Shown: positions 6,382 to 12,015 of the stretch, one piece after another
How the letters are laid out: the number at the start of each line of letters is the position of its first letter
How positions within the stretch are numbered: position 1 is the first letter of the stretch
Source: an uncultured Pseudomonadota bacterium
GTDB taxonomy: Bacteria; Pseudomonadota; Gammaproteobacteria; Burkholderiales; Casimicrobiaceae
Direction of reading: 5' to 3'
Assembly (NCBI GenBank): GCA_937958295.1
Contig: CALFEY010000133.1
Coordinates: 1-12,015 of the forward strand
Length of the DNA: 12,015 nucleotides
Program-made: the position numbers and the translations under genes
The notes under the pieces: model-generated
What the model saw: only the letters and a program-made list of their open reading frames with translations
What the model was told of the DNA's origin: nothing
The model's database searches: none

Positions 6382-7146
6382 ATGCGCGTTTTCCTCACCG
6401 GCGCGTCGTCCGGGCTCGGGGAGGCGCTTGCGCAGCGGTACGCGCGGCAGGGCGCGACGCTAGGTCTGTTCGCGCGGCGGGAGGCCGAGCTCGCCCGGAT
6501 CGCCGCGAGCCTGGCTCCGGCCACGGTCGCCACCTATCCCGGTGACGTGCGCGATCCGGACGTCCTCGCCCAGGCCGGCGCCGATTTCATCGCTCGCTTC
6601 GGCTGCCCGGACGTCGTGATCGCCAATGCCGGCGTATCGCGTGGCACGCTCACCGACGAGCCCGAAGACCTGCCTGCCTTCCGCGCCGTGTTCGAGACCA
6701 ACGTCCTCGGCATGGTCTACACGTTCGCGCCCTTCGTGCGCCCGATGCGCGAAGCCGGCCACGGCATCCTGGCAGGCATTGCGAGCGTCGCGGGCTTTCG
6801 TGGGCTGCCCGGCTCCGGCGCGTACTGCGGCTCCAAATCCGCCGCGATCACTTACCTGGAGTCGCTGCGCGTGGAGTTGCGCGGCACCGGCGTGGCGGTG
6901 GTCACGGTGTGCCCCGGCTTCATCGCGACACCGCTCACCGCGAAGAATCCGTATCGCATGCCGTTCCTCTTGACCCCGGCGAAGGCCGCGATGCTCACCG
7001 AGCGTGCGATCGCGCGCCGGCGCGCCTTCTATGTGCTGCCGTGGCAGATGGCGCTCGTCGGCAAGCTCCTGCGCTGCGCGCCGCGCGCGTTGTTCGACCG
7101 CGCGGTGGCCGGGCGCGCCCGCAAGCCCCGCCAGCCGTCGTCATGA
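6382..7146 (+). CDS. Short-chain dehydrogenase/reductase (classical SDR)
   Basis: This is an NAD(P)-dependent oxidoreductase of the classical SDR superfamily, 254 residues from ATG 6382. The N terminus MRVFLTGASSGLG carries the glycine-rich cofactor motif TGASSGLG (6-13). NAG (82-84), Asn107, Ser135 and the pair Tyr148/Lys152 in YCGSK form the complete catalytic tetrad. PGFIATPLT (178-186) is the usual post-active-site loop. Arg32/Arg33 after the second strand (LFARRE) suggest NADP preference, which is an inference. The substrate cannot be deduced. The C terminus (about 217-243, VLPWQMALVGKLLRCAPRALFD) is hydrophobic and basic, resembling the membrane-associated tails of some SDRs in this family. 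TTG 6370 is an alternative start adding four residues, but ATG 6382 fits the family. The stop overlaps the next gene (ATGA at 7143-7146). Confidence 0.92.
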   Translation: MRVFLTGASSGLGEALAQRYARQGATLGLFARREAELARIAASLAPATVATYPGDVRDPDVLAQAGADFIARFGCPDVVIANAGVSRGTLTDEPEDLPAFRAVFETNVLGMVYTFAPFVRPMREAGHGILAGIASVAGFRGLPGSGAYCGSKSAAITYLESLRVELRGTGVAVVTVCPGFIATPLTAKNPYRMPFLLTPAKAAMLTERAIARRRAFYVLPWQMALVGKLLRCAPRALFDRAVAGRARKPRQPSS

Positions 7147-7985
7147 CGGCGGCGGCGGCGACCACGTCGCCCGCGCCGCGCCCGTCCGCGCCGCTCGACT
7201 GGGCGGGCGTCACGCATGCGCCGGCGACCGCAGGCGCCCGTATCGCATGCCTCGTCCCCAGCCTCACCGAGCTCCTCTTCGATATGGGACTGGGCGGGCA
7301 GGTAGTGGGACGCACAGGCTTCTGCGTCCATCCGCGCGCGGCGCGCGCCGTGCCCAAGGTGGGCGGCACCAAGGATCCGGACCTCGCGCGCCTGCGCGAG
7401 CTCGCGCCGACGCACCTGGTGGTGAACGTGGACGAGAACCGCCGCGAGGACGTCGAGGCGGCGCGCGCCTTCGTGCCGCACGTGATCGTCACCCATCCGC
7501 AGGCGCCTGCCGACAATGCACGCCTGTACGCGCTCTTCGGCGCGATCTTCGACCGGCGCGACGAGGCGGTGGCACTCGAGCGCGAACTCGACGTTGCGCT
7601 CGACGCGGCGCGCGCCGCGACCCGCGCGCTGCCCCGCGAGCGTGTGCTCTACCTCATCTGGCGCAAGCCGTGGATGACGGTGGCACGCGATACGTATCTT
7701 GGCGCCACGCTGGCGTTCGTGGGGTGGGACACGCTGCCCGCGGCGCCCGCGCGCCGCTATCCCGCGGTGGCCGACGATGCGCCCGAGTGGAGCGAGGCGC
7801 AGCGCATCCTGCTGTCGACCGAGCCCTACGCCTTTCGCGCGAGCGACGCGCAGGCGCTCGCCGCGGCGCGCGACAAGCCCGTGCATCTCGTCGACGGCGA
7901 GCACACGTCATGGTACGGCTCGCGCGCGATCGCCGGCCTGCATGCGCTGGCCGCCCTGCGGGTCGGGCTCACGCCAGCGGCGTGA
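7143..7985 (+). CDS. BtuF-like helical-backbone metal/cobalamin-binding protein without signal peptide
   Basis: The protein belongs to the periplasmic-binding-protein-like fold of the BtuF/TroA type (helical backbone metal receptor). It has 280 residues from ATG 7143, which overlaps the SDR stop by four bases. The first lobe starts RIACLVPSLTELLFDMGLG (33-51) and continues VVGRTGFCVHP and VPKVGGTKDPD (70-80), the classic BtuF-type opening. LARLRELAPTHLVVNVDENRRED (81-103) follows. A long connecting helix lies around 138-163. The second lobe includes VLYLIWRKPWMTVARDTY (168-185), LLSTEPYAF and DGEHTSWYGSR (251-261). The N terminus is Ala/Pro-rich and has neither a basic region plus hydrophobic core nor a lipobox, so the protein is probably cytosolic. 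No ABC transporter genes lie nearby. These facts argue against a transport receptor and leave the ligand open; 'cobalamin-binding' is a family label only. Translational coupling suggests it works with, or is at least dosed with, the SDR. Confidence 0.88.
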   Translation: MTAAAATTSPAPRPSAPLDWAGVTHAPATAGARIACLVPSLTELLFDMGLGGQVVGRTGFCVHPRAARAVPKVGGTKDPDLARLRELAPTHLVVNVDENRREDVEAARAFVPHVIVTHPQAPADNARLYALFGAIFDRRDEAVALERELDVALDAARAATRALPRERVLYLIWRKPWMTVARDTYLGATLAFVGWDTLPAAPARRYPAVADDAPEWSEAQRILLSTEPYAFRASDAQALAAARDKPVHLVDGEHTSWYGSRAIAGLHALAALRVGLTPAA

Positions 7986-8004
7986 CCCCGCCGCGACGAC
8001 CATG

Positions 8005-8037
8005 AAAAAGCCCCGCGGCTCGTCGCACGCGGGGCTT
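8005..8037 (-). terminator. Rho-independent terminator of the autotransporter gene (possibly bidirectional)
   Basis: AAGCCCCGCG (8008-8017) and CGCGGGGCTT (8028-8037) form a perfect 10-bp stem with a ten-base loop. On the minus strand the stem is followed by a run of T (complement of A at 8005-8009). This makes a textbook intrinsic terminator 18 bases beyond the autotransporter stop codon. It also lies 22 bases after the BtuF-like gene on the plus strand, where it may end transcription less efficiently because only two T follow. Confidence 0.8.
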
Positions 8038-8054
8038 GGCAAGCGCCGGCGGAG

Positions 8055-9845
8055 TTACAGTGGCACGCGGATGCCCACCGTGATCGCCCAGTAGTCGCCG
8101 TCGTCCTTGCCGGCCGACACGTTACCCGACACGAAACCCGTGACCTTGCCGAGCTCCTTGCTCACGCCGACGTCGAATAGCCACCAGCTGTCATCCTGCT
8201 TGAAGCCGGGGACCGTGTAGGTGCCGTTGAGCGTGTTCGAGCGCGCCGTCACCTGGCGGTTGTCCTCGCTGTTGAAGTTGTACTCCCACGTCGCACGCGC
8301 GAAGGGCCGGAAGCCGCTCACCGTGCCGGCGACCTGGTAGCCCAGGCTCGCCCACACCGGATCCTGGCTCTGCTGCTCGTAGGTCAGCGCCGTGCTGTCG
8401 CTGCCGCGCTCGCTGAACTGCCGCACGACGATCTTCTCGTAGGTGAGCTTGGCGAACGGCCCGTGGTTGAAGTCGCGGTACGTGAACCAGTAGCCGCCCA
8501 GGAGCCGCACGACGTTGTGGTAGCCGTTGGTGGAGCCGGTCTCGCTGCGCGTGGTGGCACCGAGCTGGATGTTGCGCGTGCTGTCGACGTCGAGCGAGCC
8601 CAGGCCGAGGGTGGCGCCGACGTACCAAGGTCCGTCGCCGTACCCGACGTAGGCGGTGAGGTTCGGCTCGCGCACCTTGAAATCGCCGGTGCCGCCGCCG
8701 AAGTCGCCCTTGTACTCGGAGTACGAGAACTGCAGGCCGGCCAGCATGCGATCGGTGACGCGCATGTCGCCGCCCACCGAGATCGTGTTGAGGTCCCCGT
8801 TACCCGACAGGCCCGGCCCGAAGACATCGGGATTGGCGTAGTCGTAGGCGGCCCATGCCTGGAACTTGCCGGACTGCGGCGGGCCGTTGATGCCCGACAT
8901 CATGCGGCTGTCGAGCGTGCGCCACTGCGCGCGCTGGATGTCGAAGGGCGCCTCGCCGAGGGCCACCATCTGTTGCGGTCCGGTGATCATCGACACGATG
9001 GCCTGCGTTTGCAGCAGCACGGCGCCGGTGGTCGGATGCACGCCGTCGGCGAAGACGTAGTCCATGTTTGCGTTGGGCGCAACGAGCGTGCTGGGCGTGC
9101 AGTTGAGCGAGCTTGGGACCGTGCACGCGGTGCCCGTGGTGTTGCCGAAGCCGTACAACGAGGGATTGGCGATGATCTCGTTGAACAGCGCGTTGGTGTT
9201 GAACTGGATCACCTGCAGGCCGGCGGCGCCGATCGCGGTGTTGAGCGTGCTGTTGAACAGGCCCGAGAGTCCGGACAGCGCGGCCTGCGCTGCGGCGCCC
9301 TGCGAGGCCGCGCTCGGCGTCTTGCCGAGGTCAGGCAGGTTTTGCACGATCACGTATTGCGCCCCGGCGGCCTTGAGCTTCCCCACCGCGGTGGCGAGGT
9401 CCACGGCGGCCTGCACCGTGCCCGCCTGCGCTCCAGAAGGATTGGTGGCCGCAAGCACGAAGATGTCGTTGGCACCCCCCTGGATCTGATAGAGCGCGCC
9501 GCGATTGGGGATCACGTTCGGCAGGAATGCATTCACCTGCTGCGTGATCGAGATGTTCGGCACGCCCGGCGGCACGAGCGGCGACTGCGCGTTGACCATC
9601 GCACCGCCCTGTGCGAAATCGTTGCCGCCCTGGAACGAAGGCGTGGCGGCGGGCAGCCCGAATGCTTGCCCCACGTACTGCGGCGTGACGAGCCCCGGAT
9701 TGGTGGTGAAGCGCGAGCCGTACTGTCCGGCGTCGCTCAAGCTGTCGCCGAAGATGTAAGTGTTTGTAAATTGCGCAGACGCAGTACTGGCGCAAAAGGC
9801 GAGCGCAAGCGCGCCAGCCACCATGGTCGGGCGGAATTTCCGCAT
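8055..9845 (-). CDS. Autotransporter SGNH/GDSL esterase (EstA-like)
   Basis: This is a type Va secreted, outer-membrane-anchored lipolytic enzyme, 596 residues from the ATG at 9845-9843. The signal peptide is about 1-24 (MRKFRPTMVAGALALAF core, cut after STASA). The GDSL catalytic passenger covers about 25-300. Block I is FGDSLSDAG with Ser35, block II NDFAQGG around Gly80, block III GGANDIF with Asn126, and block V FADGVHPT with Asp267 and His270, so the SGNH set is complete. Cys241 and Cys249 can form a small disulfide loop. The translocator barrel spans about 320-596 with alternating strands such as FQAWAAYDYANPD, PWYVGATLGLG and YWAITVGIRVPL. The final residue is Leu instead of the usual aromatic. 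Pseudomonas EstA is the closest well-known model; the natural substrate is unknown. The frame stays open upstream, but the signal peptide and an AGGAG site fix this start. The gene diverges from the FecR/DUF6600 gene. Confidence 0.93.
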   Translation of the reverse strand: MRKFRPTMVAGALALAFCASTASAQFTNTYIFGDSLSDAGQYGSRFTTNPGLVTPQYVGQAFGLPAATPSFQGGNDFAQGGAMVNAQSPLVPPGVPNISITQQVNAFLPNVIPNRGALYQIQGGANDIFVLAATNPSGAQAGTVQAAVDLATAVGKLKAAGAQYVIVQNLPDLGKTPSAASQGAAAQAALSGLSGLFNSTLNTAIGAAGLQVIQFNTNALFNEIIANPSLYGFGNTTGTACTVPSSLNCTPSTLVAPNANMDYVFADGVHPTTGAVLLQTQAIVSMITGPQQMVALGEAPFDIQRAQWRTLDSRMMSGINGPPQSGKFQAWAAYDYANPDVFGPGLSGNGDLNTISVGGDMRVTDRMLAGLQFSYSEYKGDFGGGTGDFKVREPNLTAYVGYGDGPWYVGATLGLGSLDVDSTRNIQLGATTRSETGSTNGYHNVVRLLGGYWFTYRDFNHGPFAKLTYEKIVVRQFSERGSDSTALTYEQQSQDPVWASLGYQVAGTVSGFRPFARATWEYNFNSEDNRQVTARSNTLNGTYTVPGFKQDDSWWLFDVGVSKELGKVTGFVSGNVSAGKDDGDYWAITVGIRVPL

Positions 9846-9852
9846 GTTGTCT

Positions 9853-9857
9853 CTCCT
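9853..9857 (-). promoter_or_regulatory. Ribosome binding site deciding the autotransporter start
   Basis: On the minus strand AGGAG lies seven bases before the ATG at 9845. The reading frame has no stop for a further 171 codons upstream, so this site, together with the signal peptide that begins right after the ATG, is what sets the start. Confidence 0.75.
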
Positions 9858-9918
9858 CTTGTCGTGGGAACGGCGGGCCTGTTGAAAAGGCCTTCTCGCG
9901 AACCCCATTCTAAAGCAG

Positions 9919-9972
9919 AACGTCCCCGCTCGGCCGGGACGCCTCGTCAACGAACGGCCATGCGGGGACGTT
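9919..9972. repeat. 54-base imperfect palindrome between the divergent envelope genes
   Basis: The outer arms AACGTCCCCGC (9919-9929) and GCGGGGACGTT (9962-9972) are perfect 11-base inverted repeats. After a two-base mismatch on each side the symmetry resumes with GGCCG (9932-9936) and CGGCC (9955-9959) about the same centre, leaving an 18-base loop. It lies 73 bases from the autotransporter start and 35 bases before the FecR-family ATG. It could be a pair of operator sites four helical turns apart or a hairpin in either leader RNA. No T-run flanks it, so a terminator is unlikely. Confidence 0.7.
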
Positions 9973-10007
9973 GTCTGACCCTGGTGCAAACGCGAGAACC
10001 CTGCCGA

Positions 10008-12015
10008 ATGAACGATCGTCGAAACTCCGTACTTGTCCGCCGTGCCGGTGAACCCGCGCCCCGCCAAGCCGGCGCCTGGCGCCGGGCGCTGCTGGCCACG
10101 GCCGCATTCTTCGCGCTGGTGACCACGGGCGCGGCGCTCGCGCAGGCGTCTGCCGACCTGCCCGGCCGCGTGGGCCGCGTGGCCGACGTGACCGGCGAGC
10201 TCTTCATCGCGCCGCAAGACCGTCCCGATGCATGGCAACCCGTGGGCATCAATTACCCGGTGACGTCCGGCGACAACCTCTGGCTCGGCACCGACGGCCG
10301 CGCGGAGGTCGACGTCGGCGGCGGCCAGTTCCGCTTCGCGGGGGACACGAGCATCCACGTGTCAGAGCTCGACGACCATCGCTTCTCGCTCTTCGTCGCG
10401 CAAGGGCGCGTCAGCGTTCGCGTGCGCGCGCTGGAGCCCGGCGATGTCGCGACCATCGACACCCCCAATGCGCAAGTGGCCATCACCCGCCCCGGGCTTT
10501 ATCGCCTAGAGGTCACGCAGGATCGGCAACACACCGTGGTGATCGTGCGCGAGGGGGAGGTCAACGTCCTCACGCAGGCGGCGGTACAGCAGGTGCTGCC
10601 CGGCCAGGCGGCATATGTCGACGGCGCCGATCCGCAGTATGCGAATGTGCAGAACGGCATCGGCCTCGACGGCTTCGACTCGTGGGTGGCGAGCCGCGAT
10701 CGCCTCTACCGTGTGCGCGGCAACAACTACGTCTCCCCGCGCATGGTCGGCGCGGCCGACCTCGACCAGTACGGCACGTGGACCCAGGCCCCCGAGTACG
10801 GCGCCGTGTGGTACCCGAACGACGTGCCGGCGGATTGGGCCCCGTACCGCAACGGCTACTGGACCGACGTGGGCACCTGGGGGCCCACCTGGGTGGACTA
10901 TGCCCCTTGGGGCTACGCGCCCTTCCACTACGGCCGCTGGGCCTTCATCGGCGGCCGCTGGGGCTGGTGCCCCGGCGTGTACACGCCCCGGCCGCTGTGG
11001 GCGCCGGCGCTCGTCGCGTGGACCGGCGGCGCCGGGTGGAGCGTGTCCGTCACGGCCGGCGGCCCGGTGTATGGCTGGGTGCCGTTGTCGTGGGGTGAGC
11101 CGTTTCGTCCGTGGTGGGGCCGCTGCTCCACTGGCTGCTGGGATCGGTTCAATCGACCCTATGCGGTGAACGTCGCCGTGGTGCGGCCGTGGAGCCCGCC
11201 TCCACCGCGCTGGCGCAATGCGAGCGCCCCGGGTGGCGTCACCGCCGTGCCATTCCAGGCGTTCCAGGCCCGCCAGCCCGTCCAGCAGAACCTCGTGCGT
11301 GTGCCGCGCGACGTCGTGGCGAGCGCGCCGGCGCTGGCGAGCCCGCCGGTGATGCGCAACGATCCCGGCCGCGGATTCGCGCAGCGCCCCGGATCGGCGC
11401 CGCCGCCGGCGTCGACCTTCCAGCCGGCCATCGCCCGACAGGCGCCGGCCGCCGGGGCCGCACCCTTGCAGCCGCGCGGCGGGTCGGTGCAGGGTGACTC
11501 CGCCGTGAATCGTCGACCCGGCATGCCGGTCACGGCCGCGCCGGGGACGCCCGCCGCATCGCCGAACGTGGCGCGTCCTGCCACGCCGAATGCACCCGGA
11601 AGCACATTCGCGCCTACGCAACCCGGGGGACGGTCCTCGCCGGTGCCTGGACAGACACAACCGGGGCCGAGCGTGGCGGTGCCGGGGGCCGGTCCCCGCG
11701 AGGGTCGGCCACAGGGCAGCCCGCAGATGGGCAATCTGCCCGCCCCGGGCGGCGTGCCGCCCCCGTCGGCTGGGCAGCCGCCCATGCGCGGGCAGCCGCA
11801 GCAGGCCGGCGTGTCGCAACCCGCGCAGCCGGTGATGCGCGGGCAGCCGCAGGCCGTTCCCCAGGCCGCGCCGCAGACCGTCACGCGGCCGCAGGCGCAG
11901 CCGATGCCGCAGGCGCCATCGCAGCCGGTCATGCGGGCGCAACCGCAGCCCGCACCGCAGGCGGTGATGCCCTCGCCGGTCGTTCGGCCGCAACCCCAGA
12001 TGCCGGCACCGCAAG
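10008..12015 (+). CDS. Secreted FecR-domain/DUF6600 protein with Pro/Gln-rich repeat tail (3' end outside window)
   Basis: The frame from ATG 10008 is open for 669 codons to the last base. The N terminus has a long basic region and a hydrophobic segment (about 27-45, ALLATAAFFALVTTGAALA) with a probable cut after ALA, so the protein is exported. Residues about 52-200 match a FecR-type domain: GRVADVTGEL, VTSGDNLWLGTDGRAEVDVGG and VREGEVNV. Residues about 253-365 match DUF6600, with Trp/Tyr-rich YGAVWYPN, WAPYRNGYW, WGPTWVDYAPWGYAPFHYGRW and WAPALVAW. Cys321, Cys373 and Cys377 are present. From about 395 onward the protein is Pro/Gln/Ala-rich and disordered-looking, with 16-17-residue repeats near the end. 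FecR proteins of the classical kind are anti-sigma regulators; DUF6600 has no established function known to me, and no sigma factor or TonB receptor is adjacent. GTG 9984, in frame, is an alternative start. No clear ribosome site precedes either. Confidence 0.85.
   Translation, partial: MNDRRNSVLVRRAGEPAPRQAGAWRRALLATAAFFALVTTGAALAQASADLPGRVGRVADVTGELFIAPQDRPDAWQPVGINYPVTSGDNLWLGTDGRAEVDVGGGQFRFAGDTSIHVSELDDHRFSLFVAQGRVSVRVRALEPGDVATIDTPNAQVAITRPGLYRLEVTQDRQHTVVIVREGEVNVLTQAAVQQVLPGQAAYVDGADPQYANVQNGIGLDGFDSWVASRDRLYRVRGNNYVSPRMVGAADLDQYGTWTQAPEYGAVWYPNDVPADWAPYRNGYWTDVGTWGPTWVDYAPWGYAPFHYGRWAFIGGRWGWCPGVYTPRPLWAPALVAWTGGAGWSVSVTAGGPVYGWVPLSWGEPFRPWWGRCSTGCWDRFNRPYAVNVAVVRPWSPPPPRWRNASAPGGVTAVPFQAFQARQPVQQNLVRVPRDVVASAPALASPPVMRNDPGRGFAQRPGSAPPPASTFQPAIARQAPAAGAAPLQPRGGSVQGDSAVNRRPGMPVTAAPGTPAASPNVARPATPNAPGSTFAPTQPGGRSSPVPGQTQPGPSVAVPGAGPREGRPQGSPQMGNLPAPGGVPPPSAGQPPMRGQPQQAGVSQPAQPVMRGQPQAVPQAAPQTVTRPQAQPMPQAPSQPVMRAQPQPAPQAVMPSPVVRPQPQMPAPQ
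11784..12015 (+). repeat. Imperfect tandem repeats in the tail of the FecR/DUF6600 gene
   Basis: Units built on the pattern [M/T/V]-R-x-Q-x-Q begin at 11784, 11835, 11883, 11931 and 11982, giving periods of 17, 16, 16 and 17 codons (residues 593, 610, 626, 642, 659). The first two share an identical 18-base run, ATGCGCGGGCAGCCGCAG (11784-11801 and 11835-11852). The third and fifth are the most degenerate. The array may continue past the window. Such in-frame repeats can change copy number by slippage, which is an inference. Confidence 0.6.

Noticed and set aside
9907..9912. TAGAAT (minus strand) as the autotransporter -10 box
   Set aside because: The hexamer and position are plausible, but no -35 match lies at 16-18 bases; the nearest TTGACG is about 32 bases away, so it is not listed as a feature.
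9846..10358. Upstream 171-codon extension of the autotransporter frame
   Set aside because: The signal peptide and AGGAG site place the start at 9845. The extension overlaps the divergent gene and the palindrome and encodes no recognisable domain.
10506..12014. Long minus-strand open frame opposite the FecR/DUF6600 gene
   Set aside because: The plus-strand frame contains coherent FecR and DUF6600 motifs and a signal peptide; the opposite frame is repetitive Arg/Gly/His-rich sequence produced by the Pro/Gln-rich coding strand.

Overview
The window is GC-rich DNA (roughly two thirds G+C by eye) from a Gram-negative bacterium. It most likely comes from a betaproteobacterium of the Burkholderiales or a related order. 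This rests on the gene order hemE - priA - argS - SPOR protein - dsbA - SDR - cobalamin-binding-like protein, which I recognise as a common betaproteobacterial arrangement, and on the outer-membrane autotransporter. The species cannot be told from sequence alone.

Layout. Positions 1-738 hold the 3' two thirds of hemE (uroporphyrinogen decarboxylase), whose start lies outside the window. A 416-base gene-free stretch (739-1154) follows and contains two exact and several near matches to the DnaA box. Next is priA (1155-3128), the replication-restart helicase. Then comes a same-strand run: argS (3177-4823), a SPOR-domain membrane protein (4823-5542), dsbA (5683-6354), a short-chain dehydrogenase (6382-7146) and a BtuF-like binding-fold protein without signal peptide (7143-7985). 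argS/SPOR and SDR/BtuF-like overlap by a few bases, which suggests translational coupling. A hairpin just upstream of dsbA divides the run.

A strong hairpin at 8008-8037 separates this housekeeping block from an accessory envelope block. There, a GDSL-esterase autotransporter (9845-8055, minus strand) and a FecR/DUF6600 secreted protein (10008 to the window edge, plus strand) diverge from a 162-base spacer. That spacer carries a 54-base imperfect palindrome. The FecR/DUF6600 protein ends in a long Pro/Gln/Ala-rich tail with imperfect 16-17-residue repeats and is still open at the end of the window.

The genes serve heme synthesis, replication restart, arginyl-tRNA synthesis, peptidoglycan binding at the division site, periplasmic disulfide formation and surface lipolysis. 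I see no phage genes, IS elements, CRISPR array, tRNA or rRNA. No clearly novel multi-gene system is evident. The most unexpected signals are the DnaA-box cluster upstream of priA, the palindrome between the two divergent envelope genes, the hairpin in the dsbA leader and the repeat-bearing tail of the FecR/DUF6600 protein.
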